Shown: piece by piece, positions 60,061 through 64,000 of the stretch
Layout of the letters: every line of letters starts with the position of its first letter
How positions within the stretch are numbered: the stretch's first letter is position 1
NCBI GenBank assembly: GCA_030531555.1
Contig: JAUNNI010000007.1
Location: forward strand, 1 to 64,000
Direction: 5' to 3'
Source: Eubacteriales bacterium
Lineage (GTDB): Bacteria; Bacillota; Clostridia; Lachnospirales; Lachnospiraceae
DNA: 64,000 bases
Program-made: the position numbers and the translations under genes
The notes under the pieces: model-generated
What the model was told of the DNA's origin: nothing
What the model saw: the letters and a program-made list of their open reading frames with translations, nothing else
Database searches by the model: none

Positions 60061-63000
60061 CTATTTCAAATCTTTATCGATCAGATCCACGGAAATCAAG
60101 GTTGAGATTCCCTTTTCCTGCATGGTAATTCCATAAAGAACATCCGATGCATTCATGGTTCCACGTCGATGAGTAATTACGATAAACTGCGTATCTTTGG
60201 ATAACGCTTTTAAATATTTCGAAAAACGAATAATATTAGCATCATCAAGAGCCGCCTCAATCTCGTCAAGAAGACAGAATGGGGATGGCTTCAGATTCTG
60301 AATGGCAAATAATAAAGCGATGGCCGTAAGGGCACGCTCTCCACCAGAGAGAAGCATGATATTCTGCAGTTTCTTTCCAGGAGGCTGGGCAATGATTCGA
60401 ATACCGCACTCTAGGATATTGGATTCATCCATCAGCTCAAGGGAAGCCTGACCACCTTCAAAAAGATTTTTGAAAACTTTTTCAAACATCTCTCGAATAT
60501 CTTTAAATTTCTCTTCAAACTGCGCCTTCATCTGTCGGTTGAACTCTTCGATGAGGGAAAGTAATTTTTCTTCACTCTCCTTGATATCATCGTATTGTTC
60601 TTTCATGAAAGAATAACGCTCTCCAACTTCTTTGAACTCTTCAATGGCAGAAAGATTGACATTACCAAGAGCCTTGATCTTCTGACGAAGCTCTTTTTTC
60701 TCTTTACGCCATTCCTCAATCTCCTGAGCAGAAATTCCTTCCTTTTTCAAAGTGAGAGCATAATTGAACGTTAATTCATAATTCTCCCACATATAATTTC
60801 CAAGGTTTTCCAGCTCATGCTCAAGGTTTTCAAAACGATTTGACAAACGACTCTCCTCTCGTTCCAAAAGACGAAGCTGTTCATTTTCTTCCTCTAATAC
60901 TTTATAACTTACATTCAGCTCTTCTGTAATATGATTTCTTGCTTGTTTTAAAGCATCCAAAGACTGCTCCAAGTCAGAAATCTGGGAGAGAAGGGCATCC
61001 ATCGCTATTTTTTCTTTGGAAAGTTCCGCTTCATGATTATGATTTTCCAGGAGAATCTGGTTCTGCATCCCTTTCATCTCTGCAATGGTTTCTTCAAAGG
61101 AAGTGATTTCTTCCAATAAACGTTTCATAGTCTGTCTGGAGAATTCAATTTTCTGTTTCGCCTGACTTTCTTTTACAAGAAGCTGGTTGTACTCTTCCTG
61201 CAATTCTTCCGCTTTGACAGAAACTTCCTGAAGCTGTTGATCTAAAACATCAATGACATCCTGATTTTCTTCTGACACCTGTGTATCATCCATCTGATTT
61301 TTTGACAGAGATCGTTTTTGCTCTGAAATCTCTTCCAATTGTTTTTTCAAAATCTGATGTTCCATTTTAAGCTGATCGATACGAAGGTTCAATTCCTTCT
61401 CCTTTTCGTTCATCTCTGGAATCTGATGATTAAGATCTGACAAACGAAAACTATTGGAGTCGTATTTCTCTTTACAGGAAATGATATATCCTGCGCTTTC
61501 TTTTGCTTCTTCTTCGACTTTGGATAACTCTTCTTTTGTCTCTTTGTATCGGTTTCTGGCAATTTTCATTGCCTCTTTGCAATCTTCGATCTCACGATTT
61601 CGTCCAAGAAGATTACTGTTATTACGGAATGCACCACCTGTGATGGAGCCCCCTGGATTTAAGAGTTCACCATCGATGGTTACAATTCGCAGACTAAAAT
61701 TATATTTTCTTGATAAATATAACGCATGATCCACATTTTCTGTGACGATAGTTCTTCCAAGAAGAGATTCGACCAGATTGTGGTAACGTTGATCTGCTGT
61801 CACCAGACTGCTGGCAACACCAATCACTCCTTCTTCCTCAAAAATCGCAGGATTTAATGCCATATTTCTCTTACGAATACTGGTAAGAGGAAGAAATGTG
61901 GCGCGACCGAATCGATTCTTTTTCAGATATTGAATCATTTTCTTTGCCACCACTTCATTTTCCGTGACGATATTCTGTAAAGCACCACCTAATGCAATTT
62001 CAATGGCCACTTCATATTTTTGATCCATGGTAAGGATATCAGCCACAACCCCAATGATCTCTGGATTATGTTTCTTCTGTTCCATGACATGCTGGATGGA
62101 ACGCTGATAACCTTCATATCTCTCAGAAAGATTGGACAAGGTTTCATACTTGGATCGATTTTTCAGGAAATCCTGATTGTACTGATCCATTTGTCCACGA
62201 AGAGATGCTATATTTTCTTCCAATTTTTTATTGGCTAAAAGTGCTGCATCATAGTCTGCACGCAAAAGAGCATTCTTTTCTTTTGTAATTTCCAGCTCAT
62301 CTCGAAGTTCTTCTGCTTTTTTCTGATATTCTGATAATTCGGAGCGAAGCATGAGATGACGGCTGTTGTATTCGGCATTTCGGATATTCAGCTGTTCTTC
62401 CAAGGTTTCCACTCGACTGAGTTTTTCCTTTAAGTCAGAATTGCTGGTAATCATGGAAAGCATTTTTTCCTGCTGGGCATTCTTTTTTTCTTCCAGAGCG
62501 CTAAGCTGATCCGATACCTTCTGGCGATCCACATCTAAAATGGTAAGCGCCCCTTCACAATCCAATAATACAGCCTCCTCTGCATGAATCAGCTTTTCTT
62601 CTTCCTTGATCTGTTCTTTTCTGGAAGAAATCTCTTCTTCCGCCTGCTGAATATTGGAAAGATATTGTTCATTTAATAAGTGATTCTTATCAATTTCATG
62701 ATGAAGATCCACCATCTTTCGGTCAATGGAAATGTTTTGCTCGCGAAGGTCATTTAATTTGTTTTCTTCCTCATCTGCCTGCTTTCCATATTCTTCCGCT
62801 TTTTTTAAAATTGCTGCATTTTTCTCTTTGGCAGCATCGTATTTAACACGAGTATCTTCCAACTGCTTTTTGGTAATGGCAAGATTGGACTCGGTACGAA
62901 TCTTTTCTTCTTCCGCTTTCTCATAATCGCGAACAAACAGCTGAATATCGATCTCTTTTTCTTTATCATGAAGTAAAAGGAATTTTTTCGCCTTTTCACT

Positions 63001-63624
63001 CTGTTGTTCCAAAGGACCAACTTGTTTTTCCAATTCTCGTAAAATATCCGTTACACGTTCCAAATCGGCACGGGATTTTTCAAGAGCCTTCTCTGTGGTA
63101 TTGCGGTCCTTTTTAAATTTCGCGATTCCTGCTGCCTCATCAAAGAGTTCACGGCTATCTTCTAAACGTCCACTTAAGATTTTTTCTACCTGACCCTGAC
63201 CGATGATGGAATAGCCTTCTTTGCCAATACCGGTATCATAGAAGAGCTCCACAATCTGACGTCTTCTGCAGATGGCACCATTGATCAGATATTCACTTTC
63301 ACCAGAACGATAAACGCGTCTTGCAACTTTTATTTCATCAAAATCAAGGGCAATCTTTCGGTCTTTGTTCTCAAAAGTAATGGCAACATAGGCAAAACCA
63401 AGCGGTTTTCGACTTTCTGTACCAGAAAAGATAACATCCTCCATACGAGATCCACGCAGCTGTTTGGCACTCTGCTCTCCAAGTACCCAGCGAACAGCGT
63501 CACCAATGTTACTTTTTCCACTGCCGTTTGGGCCAACAATGCCCGTAATGCCGTGAGGAAACTCAAACACTATTTTATTTGCAAATGATTTGAAACCATT
63601 TATTTCAATACTTTTTAAATACAT
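60061..63624 (-). CDS. smc: Chromosome segregation protein SMC
   Basis: 1187 residues: N-terminal Walker [21 protein letters not shown] (about 31-50), two long coiled-coil arms, hinge at about 510-640 ([20 protein letters not shown]), and the C-terminal signature [17 protein letters not shown] and Walker [14 protein letters not shown]. Expected length for bacterial SMC. Standard rnc-smc-ftsY order. Confidence 0.97.
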   Translation of the reverse strand: MYLKSIEINGFKSFANKIVFEFPHGITGIVGPNGSGKSNIGDAVRWVLGEQSAKQLRGSRMEDVIFSGTESRKPLGFAYVAITFENKDRKIALDFDEIKVARRVYRSGESEYLINGAICRRRQIVELFYDTGIGKEGYSIIGQGQVEKILSGRLEDSRELFDEAAGIAKFKKDRNTTEKALEKSRADLERVTDILRELEKQVGPLEQQSEKAKKFLLLHDKEKEIDIQLFVRDYEKAEEEKIRTESNLAITKKQLEDTRVKYDAAKEKNAAILKKAEEYGKQADEEENKLNDLREQNISIDRKMVDLHHEIDKNHLLNEQYLSNIQQAEEEISSRKEQIKEEEKLIHAEEAVLLDCEGALTILDVDRQKVSDQLSALEEKKNAQQEKMLSMITSNSDLKEKLSRVETLEEQLNIRNAEYNSRHLMLRSELSEYQKKAEELRDELEITKEKNALLRADYDAALLANKKLEENIASLRGQMDQYNQDFLKNRSKYETLSNLSERYEGYQRSIQHVMEQKKHNPEIIGVVADILTMDQKYEVAIEIALGGALQNIVTENEVVAKKMIQYLKKNRFGRATFLPLTSIRKRNMALNPAIFEEEGVIGVASSLVTADQRYHNLVESLLGRTIVTENVDHALYLSRKYNFSLRIVTIDGELLNPGGSITGGAFRNNSNLLGRNREIEDCKEAMKIARNRYKETKEELSKVEEEAKESAGYIISCKEKYDSNSFRLSDLNHQIPEMNEKEKELNLRIDQLKMEHQILKKQLEEISEQKRSLSKNQMDDTQVSEENQDVIDVLDQQLQEVSVKAEELQEEYNQLLVKESQAKQKIEFSRQTMKRLLEEITSFEETIAEMKGMQNQILLENHNHEAELSKEKIAMDALLSQISDLEQSLDALKQARNHITEELNVSYKVLEEENEQLRLLEREESRLSNRFENLEHELENLGNYMWENYELTFNYALTLKKEGISAQEIEEWRKEKKELRQKIKALGNVNLSAIEEFKEVGERYSFMKEQYDDIKESEEKLLSLIEEFNRQMKAQFEEKFKDIREMFEKVFKNLFEGGQASLELMDESNILECGIRIIAQPPGKKLQNIMLLSGGERALTAIALLFAIQNLKPSPFCLLDEIEAALDDANIIRFSKYLKALSKDTQFIVITHRRGTMNASDVLYGITMQEKGISTLISVDLIDKDLK

Positions 63625-63634
63625 AAAACTCCTG

Positions 63635-64000
63635 TTATTTCTTCAGCATCAAGATTGTCTGGTAGGCAGCCATCTGTTCCGCACCTTTTTTCGTACGTCC
63701 GCTTCCGCTGGCATAGACTTTATCTCCTATGTAAGTTTCTACGGTAAATTCTTTATTATGATCTGGTCCTGTCTCCCCAATCAGTTCATAACGGAGTGCT
63801 CCGTTATTGCTGGACTGTACCATTTCCTGAAGGATGGTTTTCGCATCATAAAAGAGGGTTTTATCCCCGATGTCCTGTAAAAGATGATGATGAATAAATG
63901 CCGATGCATGCTCCATTCCTCCATCCAGGTAAATTGCTCCAATCAAAGCTTCAAAGGCGTCAGAAAGGATGGAGTCTCTTTCTCTTCCGCCCGTAAAATC
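63635..64000 (-). CDS. rnc: Ribonuclease III (C-terminal part; 5' end beyond the window)
   Basis: The visible part opens with the end of the catalytic domain, [20 protein letters not shown] (conserved Asp and Glu of the RNase III active site), and contains the double-stranded-RNA-binding domain with [19 protein letters not shown]. The start lies to the right of position 64000. Stop is 10 bases before smc. Confidence 0.94.
   Translation of the reverse strand, partial: DFTGGRERDSILSDAFEALIGAIYLDGGMEHASAFIHHHLLQDIGDKTLFYDAKTILQEMVQSSNNGALRYELIGETGPDHNKEFTVETYIGDKVYASGSGRTKKGAEQMAAYQTILMLKK

Noticed and set aside
1..64000. CRISPR arrays, insertion sequences, prophage genes, tRNA or rRNA genes
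   Set aside because: No regularly spaced identical repeats with spacers, no transposase or phage structural motifs, and no tRNA cloverleaf or rRNA core sequences were recognised. The one recombinase at 37224 has no phage context.

Overview
This window looks like the chromosome of a low-GC anaerobic Firmicute, most likely a gut-type member of the Lachnospiraceae (Clostridia). The reasons are AT-rich codon use, strong GGAGG ribosome sites, TTGACA/TATAAT promoters, the gene order rnc-smc-ftsY and yqhY-nusB-xseAB-ispA-dxs-tlyA-nadK-argR-recN, a 4-hydroxybutyrate dehydrogenase, a glycine riboswitch, an ECF-type cobalt/nickel importer, and several domain-of-unknown-function families that are mostly clostridial. 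I see no rRNA, tRNA, CRISPR array, prophage or insertion sequence.

Layout. 1-5.0 kb: a YesM-type sensor kinase (cut by the window edge, with a broken frame near it), two tandem sugar-binding proteins, an unknown protein and galactokinase; probably a galactose-sensing and galactose-use locus. 5.0-13.4 kb: housekeeping and accessory genes (two alpha/beta hydrolases, a phosphatase, YgjV, an EamA transporter, YaaA, a HAD phosphatase, a ferredoxin-nitroreductase, a thioesterase), one unidentified structured RNA and one remnant of an oxidoreductase gene. 13.4-16.2 kb (minus): cbiM-cbiQ-cbiO behind a promoter, a folded leader and an intrinsic terminator. 16.2-21.8 kb: DUF3842, a GH5 lipoprotein, exonuclease III, a heme-binding-like protein, an anchored papain-like peptidase, a cytidylate-kinase-like protein and an sdpI-sdpR pair with palindromic operators. 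21.8-26.2 kb: a glycine riboswitch driving two membrane proteins and two M20 amidohydrolases. 26.3-29.2 kb: oligoendopeptidase, a deletion scar made of two gene ends, and an XRE-cupin regulator. 29.3-37.0 kb: an omega-amino-acid (GABA-like) cluster with two class III aminotransferases, an APC permease, two iron alcohol dehydrogenases and a cytidylate-kinase-like protein. 37.1-40.3 kb: a dif-like 28-bp site next to a XerS-like recombinase, TtcA, a 57-residue peptide gene and a coiled-coil protein. 40.5-48.7 kb: amidohydrolase lipoprotein, Gfo/Idh oxidoreductase, a YdjG/H/I-like membrane set and an L,D-transpeptidase. 48.7-64 kb (minus): the conserved block recN to rnc.

Main points of interest. 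(1) The glycine riboswitch is wired so that glycine should turn OFF the operon; with two M20 amidohydrolases and a pair of uncharacterised membrane proteins this suggests a glycine-salvage system for conjugates or small peptides. (2) A XerS-like recombinase has an 11-6-11 dif-like palindrome just upstream of its promoter, as in XerS/difSL and XerH/difH. (3) Four TGTAWTACA-type operators lie 19-20 bp apart inside the amino-acid cluster. (4) Three leaders or RNAs (10.9 kb, 16.0 kb, 29.4 kb) look structured and regulated but match no class I recognise. (5) The recN-yqhY block lacks the sporulation genes that usually flank it on both sides.

Only two stretches exceed about 300 bases without a gene: 21661-22099 (operators, promoter, riboswitch, terminator) and 29130-29515 (terminator, AT-rich DNA, promoter and hairpin leader); both are described below.
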